Origin: an uncultured Flavobacteriales bacterium
GTDB lineage: Bacteria > Bacteroidota > Bacteroidia > Flavobacteriales > Crocinitomicaceae
DNA: 64,000 nt
Assembly: GCA_946482515.1 (NCBI GenBank)
Contig: CAMLRS010000001.1
Location: 434,001 to 498,000 of the forward strand
Direction: 5' to 3'
The position numbers and the translations under genes were made by a program. This document shows, in pieces, positions 1-6,983 of the stretch. Every line of letters begins with the position of its first letter. Within the stretch, counting starts at the first letter, position 1. The notes under the pieces are model-generated. The model worked only from the letters and a program-made list of their open reading frames with translations. It had not been told where the DNA came from and made no database searches.

Positions 1-476
1 ACGCCTTTTTCTTTCAAATGTGAAATTACAAAGTGGTTCTGTCGATCTACTGAACGAGCCTTATAACATGCATTGCCAGCTGTTACTTCAAAAAAGGAAA
101 GTACCTCTTCAGGATTTGAAATCCGTAATTCGTTGTAAAAGGGAAATCCTTTTAGAGTAAAACCCATAAATGGATAATTCTTCCCACCGCCACCGTATGC
201 ACGGAATCGGATCCGGCTGATGTGTCCGACGGAAATCCTGTAGTTTCTAAAGATCGGTCTCAAGGGGAAATGAATGACAAGCAAGTCTTTATTATACCTG
301 ATTTCTTTGTAGAAAAACAAGAGCATTAAGGTCGGGATTGCCAACAAATAATAGGCAATCACGGCGGAATAGTAATACACCAATGCTATTAGCAACAAGA
401 AGAAAGCGGACATAAATAGTGCGTATGCCTTACCGGTTTTGTTGTTAAGCTTATGGTAATGCGGTTCGATTTCCAT
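1..476 (-). CDS. Small two-helix membrane protein, 3' end cut by window edge
   Basis: An open frame of 158 codons reads leftwards from an ATG at 476 and leaves the window without a stop. An in-frame TAA lies three codons upstream of this ATG, so it is the first possible start. A short polar N-terminus (about 18 residues) is followed by two adjacent hydrophobic stretches, roughly residues 19-36 and 38-55, that look like a membrane hairpin. The rest is soluble, with alternating basic and aromatic residues and a run of four glycines near residue 93. The arrangement of two helices plus a small beta-rich tail resembles bacterial PH-like membrane proteins of unknown function, but I do not recognise the family with confidence. 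It lies 32 nt downstream of the luciferase-like gene on the same strand and may be co-transcribed with it. Nothing ties it to the biosynthetic cluster. Confidence 0.6.
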   Translation of the reverse strand, partial: MEIEPHYHKLNNKTGKAYALFMSAFFLLLIALVYYYSAVIAYYLLAIPTLMLLFFYKEIRYNKDLLVIHFPLRPIFRNYRISVGHISRIRFRAYGGGGKNYPFMGFTLKGFPFYNELRISNPEEVLSFFEVTAGNACYKARSVDRQNHFVISHLKEKG

Positions 477-508
477 TGGTGGTTAATTGTATCAGAATAG
501 TACCCACC

Positions 509-1498
509 TCATATCAAAAACTCCTCGATTCCTACCATCTCATGGAGCCGGTCCATGACGATTTTGAGGCCGTGCATATCTTCGCTGTCGACTTCAATGA
601 TGAAATGCTCAGCACCTTTTTGGAGGTATTCGAATAAATAGTCGGCTACCTGGGCGTAATCTCCGGCAAGATAGGGGCAATCGGAATTAAAATTCCGGAA
701 AGGAAGCATGGTAAAGACTTCATCCTCCTGTTCGTGGAAAAGTTGTTTTTTCCATTGGGAATCAGAATTTAACATCGATAATTCTAACAGCTCGGCCGAC
801 TCTTCATATTGGGCCCTGAACTTGTTGGTTAGTTTGTTTTGAGCGTCTTCTTTTGTTTCACATGCCATTACACCAATGTGGAGCACCTTGGCAACGGGAT
901 AACCGTCCGCAAATCCTTTCAATGGTTTTGCCATTTCAATGGACCCTGCATTCAAACGTGCCCTGGCCTGAATAGCCGAGTCAGATGATCCGGCAATGAA
1001 TACACCCGGTATGTGAGACGGCTCTATGGTTGATGACAATTTAAGATTCTTGGCCTGGTAATGCTTACCGGAATAGGTTAACGGAGTAGGTTTTGTCAAA
1101 AGCGCCATGACAATTTCAATGTATTCCACCAGTCTGTCATACCGTTCATTTTTGTCAAGAAGCATGCTCATGGATTCCAGGTCAGACAATGATGTGCCGG
1201 CGATGAAGTTCAGATTGACCTTCCGGTTATACAGCTTGGAGAAGCTCAGGATTTTTTGAGCAGCGGTATAGGGATGCATGTACATCGGGTTCACAGCAAT
1301 AAAAGGAATGATGGAACGGGAGCACGAAAGCAATTGCTGCGCCAATACCCATGGCTCAATATCGTTGGTGTTGCTCTGGAAAATCAACGTCCCTGTAAAA
1401 CCGTTTTCTTCTACTTGTTTAAAATAGTCGACCAGTTTAACAGCGTAGTCTTCCAATCCTTCGACCCGGCGAATAGTAGTATAAATTTCAACTTTCAT
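509..1498 (-). CDS. Luciferase-like (LLM class) flavin-dependent monooxygenase
   Basis: A 329-residue protein with the pattern of the bacterial luciferase/SsuD superfamily. It has an N-terminal beta strand leading into an E-x-x-G-F-T-G segment (about residues 31-37), an 'IIPFIAVNP' strand, and a 'FNFIAGTS'-like phosphate-binding region (about residues 96-104) followed by an aspartate-rich helix and an R-Y-D-R-L-V-E motif, all typical of this TIM-barrel family. Family members use reduced FMN and O2 to oxidise sulfonates, aldehydes or, in biosynthetic clusters, amines and carbonyls. The substrate cannot be read from the sequence. The gene is transcribed away from the NRPS operon and shares a 465-bp intergenic region with it, so it could be a divergently expressed tailoring enzyme or simply the flanking gene. 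Length is normal for the family. The start has no convincing ribosome binding site. Confidence 0.8.
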   Translation of the reverse strand: MKVEIYTTIRRVEGLEDYAVKLVDYFKQVEENGFTGTLIFQSNTNDIEPWVLAQQLLSCSRSIIPFIAVNPMYMHPYTAAQKILSFSKLYNRKVNLNFIAGTSLSDLESMSMLLDKNERYDRLVEYIEIVMALLTKPTPLTYSGKHYQAKNLKLSSTIEPSHIPGVFIAGSSDSAIQARARLNAGSIEMAKPLKGFADGYPVAKVLHIGVMACETKEDAQNKLTNKFRAQYEESAELLELSMLNSDSQWKKQLFHEQEDEVFTMLPFRNFNSDCPYLAGDYAQVADYLFEYLQKGAEHFIIEVDSEDMHGLKIVMDRLHEMVGIEEFLI

Positions 1499-1696
1499 AA
1501 CGTGTATCAGTTATAGAATTAAGTGGATTTTCTGGTTTGTGTATGTATGAATAATGATAAACCGAGGCTAAAAATAGGGTTGTTTTTTCATTCCCCGTAC
1601 GATAGTGATGTGATTTTCCATGTTCTTTCGCTATTCGAAGAATTAAGCAGTGAGAACGAAATTTTTAGATTAAATAGCCGAAGGCATTAAGAAGCA

Positions 1697-1755
1697 GATT
1701 TCCAAAAAAACCTCTTGCGCAGGGCAGTTCCATATGCCCGATTATTTCGGAAATC
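1697..1755. promoter_or_regulatory. Nested inverted repeat (possible hairpin)
   Basis: An outer pair, GATTTCC at 1697-1703 and GGAAATC at 1749-1755, encloses an inner pair, GGGCA at 1722-1726 and TGCCC at 1735-1739. The arms are perfect but short, and the outer loop is long. It could be an RNA hairpin in either leader transcript or a protein-binding site. No T-run follows to suggest an intrinsic terminator. It may also be chance. Confidence 0.25.
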
Positions 1756-1777
1756 TTAATTGGTTGTCAAAAGTTTA

Positions 1778-1794
1778 AAATGTATACAACATTT
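1778..1794. promoter_or_regulatory. Operator-like inverted repeat AAATGT-n5-ACATTT
   Basis: A perfect 6-bp dyad with a 5-bp spacer (AAATGT, ATACA, ACATTT) sits in AT-rich DNA about 170 bp upstream of the first operon gene. Flanking bases extend the symmetry imperfectly (TTTA on the left, AAAA on the right). This size and spacing fit a dimeric regulator site, but no regulator gene is present in the window to pair it with. Confidence 0.3.
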
Positions 1795-1836
1795 AAAAAA
1801 ATGAGGGGTTTGTGATCAGTCAAAAAAAACTATTTT

Positions 1837-1848
1837 TACTGGCCAGTA
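1837..1848. promoter_or_regulatory. Perfect 12-bp palindrome TACTGGCCAGTA
   Basis: A spacer-less 12-bp palindrome lies about 115 bp upstream of the first operon gene, preceded by a T-run and followed two bases later by AAAA. It is a candidate binding site for a dimeric regulator of the operon. The evidence is symmetry and position only. Confidence 0.3.
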
Positions 1849-1950
1849 GTAAAATTCATTAAAACCAACGTCACTGTTTTGTATCAACCACGAGTAGAAT
1901 TTTAGCCCTTATTCCTGCTACGCTTCACGCTCAATCTAATCATTATCTAT

Positions 1951-1956
1951 GGAGGA
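1951..1956 (+). promoter_or_regulatory. Strong Shine-Dalgarno GGAGGA deciding the operon's first start codon
   Basis: GGAGGA lies 7 nt upstream of the ATG at 1964, ideal spacing. It overlaps the codons immediately after an alternative in-frame ATG at 1949, which has no such element upstream. The later start also gives an N-terminus (M-Y-L-K-P-N-V-V) that lines up with the paralogue at 17854 (M-F-Y-L-K-Q-N-V-V). Confidence 0.6.
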
Positions 1957-1963
1957 ACAAAAA

Positions 1964-3580
1964 ATGTATTTGAAGCCCAATGTTGTCATGGAACCACTTA
2001 TCGGTGGTTGGTATGCCTGGTCTCATATTATATCGCCACTTACCGCTTCACTGAATATTGTCGGACGCCACCTCGAAATCATGAATTCTTATGTTGAAAC
2101 ACCAGAATTACATGCTGCAGCGGTAAAAGATCCGAAAATGCTGGGAGGTCCTTTCATCGATTATCCGACAGACCGCTCCCGGGAAATTGCCGACCTGATC
2201 GACAAAACCCTTGATAAGCAGGGGCACCTGATCGACCTGGCGCTTGCAGTTAAAAAGCTCAATAAATTACTGAAGACTTCAGCCAAAGGATTTTCGCTCG
2301 AAGAACTTTATGAAAAAGTGCCGGAGATCCTCAAAGGGTATGTCGAATTGGTATACGATCTGAATGACAATCCTTCTTTCAGGGTATTCGAACAGCTGTT
2401 TTACCACAGCGAGTTCTACAGCACCAATTTTCAGTCGGTCAACCTCTTCCTTACCAATAATGACGAGCGCCCTTTCTGCCTGAGCACTCCGCGTTTAACG
2501 GATGAAAACATCTTATCACTGGAAATCCCGTTCAGCAGCCCGCTCATCGATGAGCTGAGCCGTATGAAACGGACGCCGCGTCCTTACAGTGAAATCCGTG
2601 ATTTGTTTGGTTTGAATGAAGATCAGGAAGCGCTCTTCCGTACCTTGTTTACAGATTCTGTTCCTGAGCCGTATGTGAAATACGAAGGCGACAAAATCCG
2701 TATGCGCTATTTCGGACATGCCTGTATCCTCATCGAAACGAAAGAAACAAGCATTCTCGTTGACCCGCTGATCAGCTACTACGGTTACCAATCATCGATC
2801 GAGCATTTTTCGGATTTTGATCTCCCTGAAGTGATCGATTATGTATTGATTACGCATAATCACCAGGACCATATCTTATTTGAGACACTGCTGCCTTTGC
2901 GTCATCGTATTAAAAACATTGTTGTGCCGCGTTCCGGCGACGGGCCTTTGCAGGATCCAAGCCTGAAATTAATGTTCGAAACCATTGGTTTTGAAAACAT
3001 TATCGAATTGGGCACCATGGAGCTTTTGAAGAAGAAAGACTGTACCATTCAGGCGATGCCATTTACCGGAGAGCACAGCGATCTCGATGTAAAAGCCAAG
3101 GCTTGTTTCAGTGTCAAAATCGATGATTTCTCGCTCCTGTTTATGGCCGACTCTCGTGTAGTGGAAAAACAGCTCTACACCCACGTTCAGCGCCAGGTTG
3201 GCAATGTTGATGTCATTTTCCTGGGCATGGAATGCGATGGCGCTCCTATGTCCTGGTTGTACGGACCATTGCTGTTTGAAGAACCGCTGAAAGAAAACAA
3301 TCAGTCAAGACGACTTTCCGGTTCCGACTGCGCGAAAGGCATGACCCTAATCGATATCTTCCAACCCTCCGAAGTATATGTGTACGCAATGGGCCAGGAA
3401 CCTTGGTGTGAATTCATCAGCAGCATCAAATACACCGACGAATCGAATCCGATTGTGCAGTCGAACAAACTGATTGACACGTGCAGGGAACGGGGAATCG
3501 CCGCCGAAAGATTATTTGGAGAAAAAGAAATTCTCTATTCCAAGAAAAAGAAACCAGAATCGGAATCGCTTATGCTTTAA
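1964..3580 (+). CDS. CmlA-type diiron beta-hydroxylase of carrier-bound amino acids (copy 1)
   Basis: A 538-residue protein. An N-terminal alpha/beta domain (residues 1 to about 240) contains W-Y-A-W-S-H, R-H-L-x-I-M and G-G-P-F-I-D-Y motifs. It is followed by a metallo-beta-lactamase-fold domain with the signature H-N-H-Q-D-H at residues 298-303. A glutamate (E370, in G-E-H-S-D) and D396 fall where CmlA of chloramphenicol biosynthesis has its unusual Glu377 and Asp403 iron ligands; this CmlA comparison is from memory. CmlA hydroxylates the beta-carbon of an amino acid tethered to an NRPS carrier domain, using its N-terminal domain to recognise the synthetase. By family and position, just upstream of NRPS1, this enzyme probably does the same for one or more units of this line. 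Length matches CmlA (532 aa). The start was chosen for its GGAGGA; the alternative ATG at 1949 adds five residues. A paralogue lies at 17854. Confidence 0.85.
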   Translation: MYLKPNVVMEPLIGGWYAWSHIISPLTASLNIVGRHLEIMNSYVETPELHAAAVKDPKMLGGPFIDYPTDRSREIADLIDKTLDKQGHLIDLALAVKKLNKLLKTSAKGFSLEELYEKVPEILKGYVELVYDLNDNPSFRVFEQLFYHSEFYSTNFQSVNLFLTNNDERPFCLSTPRLTDENILSLEIPFSSPLIDELSRMKRTPRPYSEIRDLFGLNEDQEALFRTLFTDSVPEPYVKYEGDKIRMRYFGHACILIETKETSILVDPLISYYGYQSSIEHFSDFDLPEVIDYVLITHNHQDHILFETLLPLRHRIKNIVVPRSGDGPLQDPSLKLMFETIGFENIIELGTMELLKKKDCTIQAMPFTGEHSDLDVKAKACFSVKIDDFSLLFMADSRVVEKQLYTHVQRQVGNVDVIFLGMECDGAPMSWLYGPLLFEEPLKENNQSRRLSGSDCAKGMTLIDIFQPSEVYVYAMGQEPWCEFISSIKYTDESNPIVQSNKLIDTCRERGIAAERLFGEKEILYSKKKKPESESLML

Positions 3581-3639
3581 GAATGGATCACACCACTTGA
3601 TAATACCCACCTATATTCTTTTAAGCTTACCTACACAAC

Positions 3640-6600
3640 ATGATTAAAGATTTTCTGGCCCGATTAAATAAGCATAACATTGATGTATCGCTTTCCGGAG
3701 ACAATATTGAAATAAGTTACGACGGTGAACTGGATCCGGCGTTACTGGAAGAGATAAAATCCTTAAAACAGGAGCTGGTCGCCTTTCTGAAAGGACTGGA
3801 ACAGAGTTTTACTGAACAAAGTGAAATTCCTGTTTTACCTGAAATGGACGGCTACCCATTGTCCTCTCCCCAAAGGAGGATGTGGATACTGAGCCAGTTT
3901 GACGACGCCAATCTCGCGAATAATGAGATGGGATTCTACCGGTTTTCGGGCGATTTGAACATTCAAGCCTTGCAGCGTGCTTACTCAAAAATCATTGAGC
4001 GCCATGAGATCCTGCGGACTGTTTTTCACCACGACAAATCCGGTGAGATCAAGCAATTTATTGTTGCTCCGAACCCATCAGAAACGCTGATCGAGCTGGT
4101 AGATCTGACCGGTGACGCTTCGGTAGCCGAAACAACCAGGGCCATTGTCAAAAAAATGGTGGAAACACCCTTTAATCTTGCTCAGGGACCGCTGATCCTG
4201 GCCAAATTGCTCAAAACCTCTGACAACGAATACGTGTTTGGGTATGTTGCCCATCACATTGTCAGCGACGGCTGGTCGATGGAAGTGCTCATCCGTGAAT
4301 TGCTCTTCCTGTATAAAGGTTACCGTGAAGGCAAAGAAGCTGAGCTGCCACCGTTGCGCATCCAGTATAAAGATTTTGCTTCCTGGCAGCAGCAGCAATT
4401 ATCGGAAAGCAATACGAACCAACACGCTTCTTACTGGATTAACCGTTTCTCGGATGAATTACCCGTGCTGAATCTTACGGGTGACCGACCAAGACCGCGG
4501 GTCCGGACCTACAACGGCGGCAAAAAAGTAATCACTCTTGGCGCCGAACTGACAGCAAACCTTAAAAACTTCTCGCGCGAAACTTCCGCAACGCTATTTA
4601 TGCTTGGCCTGGCCGGCGTAAAAGCCCTGTTGTACAAATACACCGGGCAATCAGACTTAATTGTCGGAACCGGTTTGGCCGGAAGGTATCACACCGACCT
4701 GGAGGATCAGATCGGCTTTTATGTGAACACCTTGCCGATTCGCACCAAATTCGGCAAACAACATGCCTTCCGGGAACTGGTGGCAAGTGTTATGGAAAGT
4801 ACCCTGGGAGCCTATGAGCACCAGGTATACCCGTTTGATGAGCTGCTGGAGAACATCTCAATCGAATACGATGTTAGCCGGAACGCCTTGTTTGATGTTT
4901 CGGTGGTATTGCAAAACACCAATAATGTAACCGAAGCCAATCAGAGCGCCACATTGGATGGATTGAACATCAGCGGATTCGACGGAGGTGAAATGCTCGA
5001 AACCAGCAAATTTGATTTGTCGTTCACTTATGAAGAATTTGATGATCAGCTTTACGTCACGCTGGTTTACAACAGTGATATCTACAGCGGTCAATTAGCA
5101 GAAAACATTCTTGGACACCTCAAAAATATCCTGAGCAACGCGATTGCGAATCCGGATGCACAGATGAAGGATCTTGCTTACCTCTCGCCAGAGGAAAGCC
5201 GTCTGATGCTGGAGGATTTCAATGTCGCTCCATTGCAAAACCAAAGTGGTGAATCGGTAGTCGGTCTTTTTGAAAAATGCGCCGAAGAAATGCCCGATAA
5301 CACGGTATTTATCGGACGTGAAAAGTCCATGACCTATAAAGAGCTCAACGAACAGTCGAACCTGATTGCCGATTTCCTTATCAAAGAAATCAGTGTTGCT
5401 CCGGGAAGCGTTGTCGGGATCCGATTGGAAGACAAATCCCGTGAGATCGTTGCCACCATGGCGGTCTTAAAAGCCGGAGGTGTATTTATGCCGCTGGCAT
5501 CCGATTACCCGGCAGAACGCATCGAATTCATGCTCGAAGACAGCGGTTGTGCTTTTGTGATCGACGAAGAAGAGCTTTCCCGTTTCCAGATGCGGAAATC
5601 GCGTTACAGCAAACAAAATCCTTCGACAGACCGACAGCTTACTGACCTCGCTTATGTGATCTACACTTCCGGTTCTACCGGAAAACCAAAAGGAGTGATG
5701 GTGGAGCACCGTTCACTGGTCAACATGGTCAACTGGCACAATGAAACCTTTGCCATTACAGCTGCCGACCGCTCATCGCTGTTTTTGAACAGCTCTTTTG
5801 ATGCGTCGTTATCGGAAATCTTCCCGTACCTGTGCATTGGAGCCGGACTGGTAGAAGTACCTGCCGAGCTGCGACTGGACCCTTCGGGCCTTGCGGCTTA
5901 TTTCCAGGAACAGGGCGTAACAATGAGTGCCCTTCCGACACGCTACGCTGAGCAGTTCATGGAGCATGAAGTCAGCTCGCTGCGTTACCTGATCGTTGGC
6001 GGAGAAAAATTACAGCACTACCAACAGCGGAACTACCGCATTGTCAACCAGTACGGACCGACCGAAAACACGATCGTAACCACCAATTATATCCTGGAAG
6101 ACAGCCCTGATTTTCCGATTCCAATCGGTAAACCGATCAGCAATGTAGAAACCTATGTGCTGGATGCAGATATGCAGCTGCTTCCCGTGGGAATCAGCGG
6201 AGAGCTCTATATCGGCGGTTTGGGAGTTGCCAGAGGTTACATGAATAACCCGGAGCTGAGCGCAGAACGATTTGTGGCACATCCTTTCCGCGAAGGGCAG
6301 CGCCTCTACCGAACAGGAGATATCTGCCGATGGCTTCCCGATGGCAACCTCGAATATGTTGGCCGAACGGATGACCAGGTCAAAGTCCGCGGTTACCGCA
6401 TCGAGCTGGATGAAGTGGAAAATGCAGTCCGTTCGCTGGATGAAGTGACACTCGTCAAAGTACTCGTTTCTCAAAACGACTACGGCGATGCCGATCTGGT
6501 AGCTTATTATACAGGAACAGAAGGCGATTCGGTGGCTATGTCAACCCAATTGAGAGAGCGTATTCCACTCTATATGGTTCCGCAGCATTTCCTGTATGTG

Positions 6601-6975
6601 GAAGAAATGCCACTGACGCCTAACGGGAAAATTGACAAAAAAGCATTGCTGAAGCCGGAATTGTATGGTGATATGCGCGGCGTGGCTTATGTAGCCCCAC
6701 GCAATGACCTGGAAGAACGTCTGGCAGTGATGTGGTCAGAAATACTCGGCAAGGACCGGATTGGAATCAACGACGATTTCTTTATGCTGGGTGGAAACAG
6801 CCTGAAGGTCATACGGCTTGTGAGCATGATTAATAAAGAATTTGAACTGGGAGCGGATATCCGGATATTATTTGAAAATCCGACCATTGCTCAATTAGCC
6901 GAAGCATTGGATATTGATGTTTGGCTAACGAAAGGATCGGATGCAGAGGGAGAATTTATTGAATTAAAAATCTGA
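3640..6975 (+). CDS. NRPS1: single-module peptide synthetase, docking-C-A-T
   Basis: A 1111-residue synthetase. Residues 1 to about 55 form a TubC-like beta-hairpin docking domain. The condensation domain has H-H-I-V-S-D-G at 205-211 and is of the ordinary L-L type. The adenylation domain has Y-T-S-G-S-T-G-K-P-K-G from 675 and N-G-K near its end. The carrier domain has G-G-N-S with the phosphopantetheine serine at 1054. The eye-extracted substrate code is DASAIGQIVK, which I cannot assign; the first three positions recall some Tyr codes. Nucleotides 5536-6409, the core of the adenylation domain, are identical to part of NRPS2. The C-terminus ends in an acidic strand-like tail (E-F-I-E-L-K-I) that probably docks to NRPS2, which starts 8 nt later. 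It is the first synthetase here yet has an N-terminal docking domain and no loading domain, so the initiating unit is unclear. Confidence 0.93.
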   Translation: MIKDFLARLNKHNIDVSLSGDNIEISYDGELDPALLEEIKSLKQELVAFLKGLEQSFTEQSEIPVLPEMDGYPLSSPQRRMWILSQFDDANLANNEMGFYRFSGDLNIQALQRAYSKIIERHEILRTVFHHDKSGEIKQFIVAPNPSETLIELVDLTGDASVAETTRAIVKKMVETPFNLAQGPLILAKLLKTSDNEYVFGYVAHHIVSDGWSMEVLIRELLFLYKGYREGKEAELPPLRIQYKDFASWQQQQLSESNTNQHASYWINRFSDELPVLNLTGDRPRPRVRTYNGGKKVITLGAELTANLKNFSRETSATLFMLGLAGVKALLYKYTGQSDLIVGTGLAGRYHTDLEDQIGFYVNTLPIRTKFGKQHAFRELVASVMESTLGAYEHQVYPFDELLENISIEYDVSRNALFDVSVVLQNTNNVTEANQSATLDGLNISGFDGGEMLETSKFDLSFTYEEFDDQLYVTLVYNSDIYSGQLAENILGHLKNILSNAIANPDAQMKDLAYLSPEESRLMLEDFNVAPLQNQSGESVVGLFEKCAEEMPDNTVFIGREKSMTYKELNEQSNLIADFLIKEISVAPGSVVGIRLEDKSREIVATMAVLKAGGVFMPLASDYPAERIEFMLEDSGCAFVIDEEELSRFQMRKSRYSKQNPSTDRQLTDLAYVIYTSGSTGKPKGVMVEHRSLVNMVNWHNETFAITAADRSSLFLNSSFDASLSEIFPYLCIGAGLVEVPAELRLDPSGLAAYFQEQGVTMSALPTRYAEQFMEHEVSSLRYLIVGGEKLQHYQQRNYRIVNQYGPTENTIVTTNYILEDSPDFPIPIGKPISNVETYVLDADMQLLPVGISGELYIGGLGVARGYMNNPELSAERFVAHPFREGQRLYRTGDICRWLPDGNLEYVGRTDDQVKVRGYRIELDEVENAVRSLDEVTLVKVLVSQNDYGDADLVAYYTGTEGDSVAMSTQLRERIPLYMVPQHFLYVEEMPLTPNGKIDKKALLKPELYGDMRGVAYVAPRNDLEERLAVMWSEILGKDRIGINDDFFMLGGNSLKVIRLVSMINKEFELGADIRILFENPTIAQLAEALDIDVWLTKGSDAEGEFIELKI
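5536..6409 (+). repeat. 874-bp exact repeat, copy 1 (adenylation-domain core of NRPS1)
   Basis: Base-by-base reading shows no mismatch between 5536-6409 and 13284-14157 (constant offset 7748). Outside these limits the sequences diverge at once. It covers residues 633 to about 923 of NRPS1, from just before motif A3 through motif A8, so it includes nine of the ten substrate-code positions. The unit is in frame in both genes and carries no mobile-element ends. Confidence 0.97.
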
Positions 6976-6983
6976 AACAGATA

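Larger units (their letters stand above)
1499..1963. promoter_or_regulatory. Divergent intergenic region upstream of the giant operon
   Basis: This is the only long non-coding stretch in the window. It separates the leftward monooxygenase from the rightward biosynthetic operon, so promoters for both must lie here unless transcription enters from outside. The middle and right parts are AT-rich and contain several inverted repeats, listed separately. I looked for the Bacteroidota-type promoter (TTG near -33 with TAnnTTTG near -7) on both strands and found no convincing match, so no transcription start is proposed. No tRNA, small RNA or short ORF with credible support was seen. Confidence 0.6.

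Noticed and set aside
1256..1516. Plus-strand open frame opposite the monooxygenase start
   Set aside because: 86 codons fully antisense to the N-terminus of a well-supported gene and ending in the intergenic region. No support of its own.
1964..3580. Annotation as a metallo-beta-lactamase or simple MBL-fold hydrolase
   Set aside because: The large N-terminal domain, the glutamate metal ligand and the NRPS context fit the CmlA-type diiron oxygenase instead. The same applies to 17854-19449.
3581..3639. Terminator or promoter between hydroxylase 1 and NRPS1
   Set aside because: The 59-nt gap, the largest inside the operon, shows no convincing hairpin followed by a T-run and no clear promoter motif.
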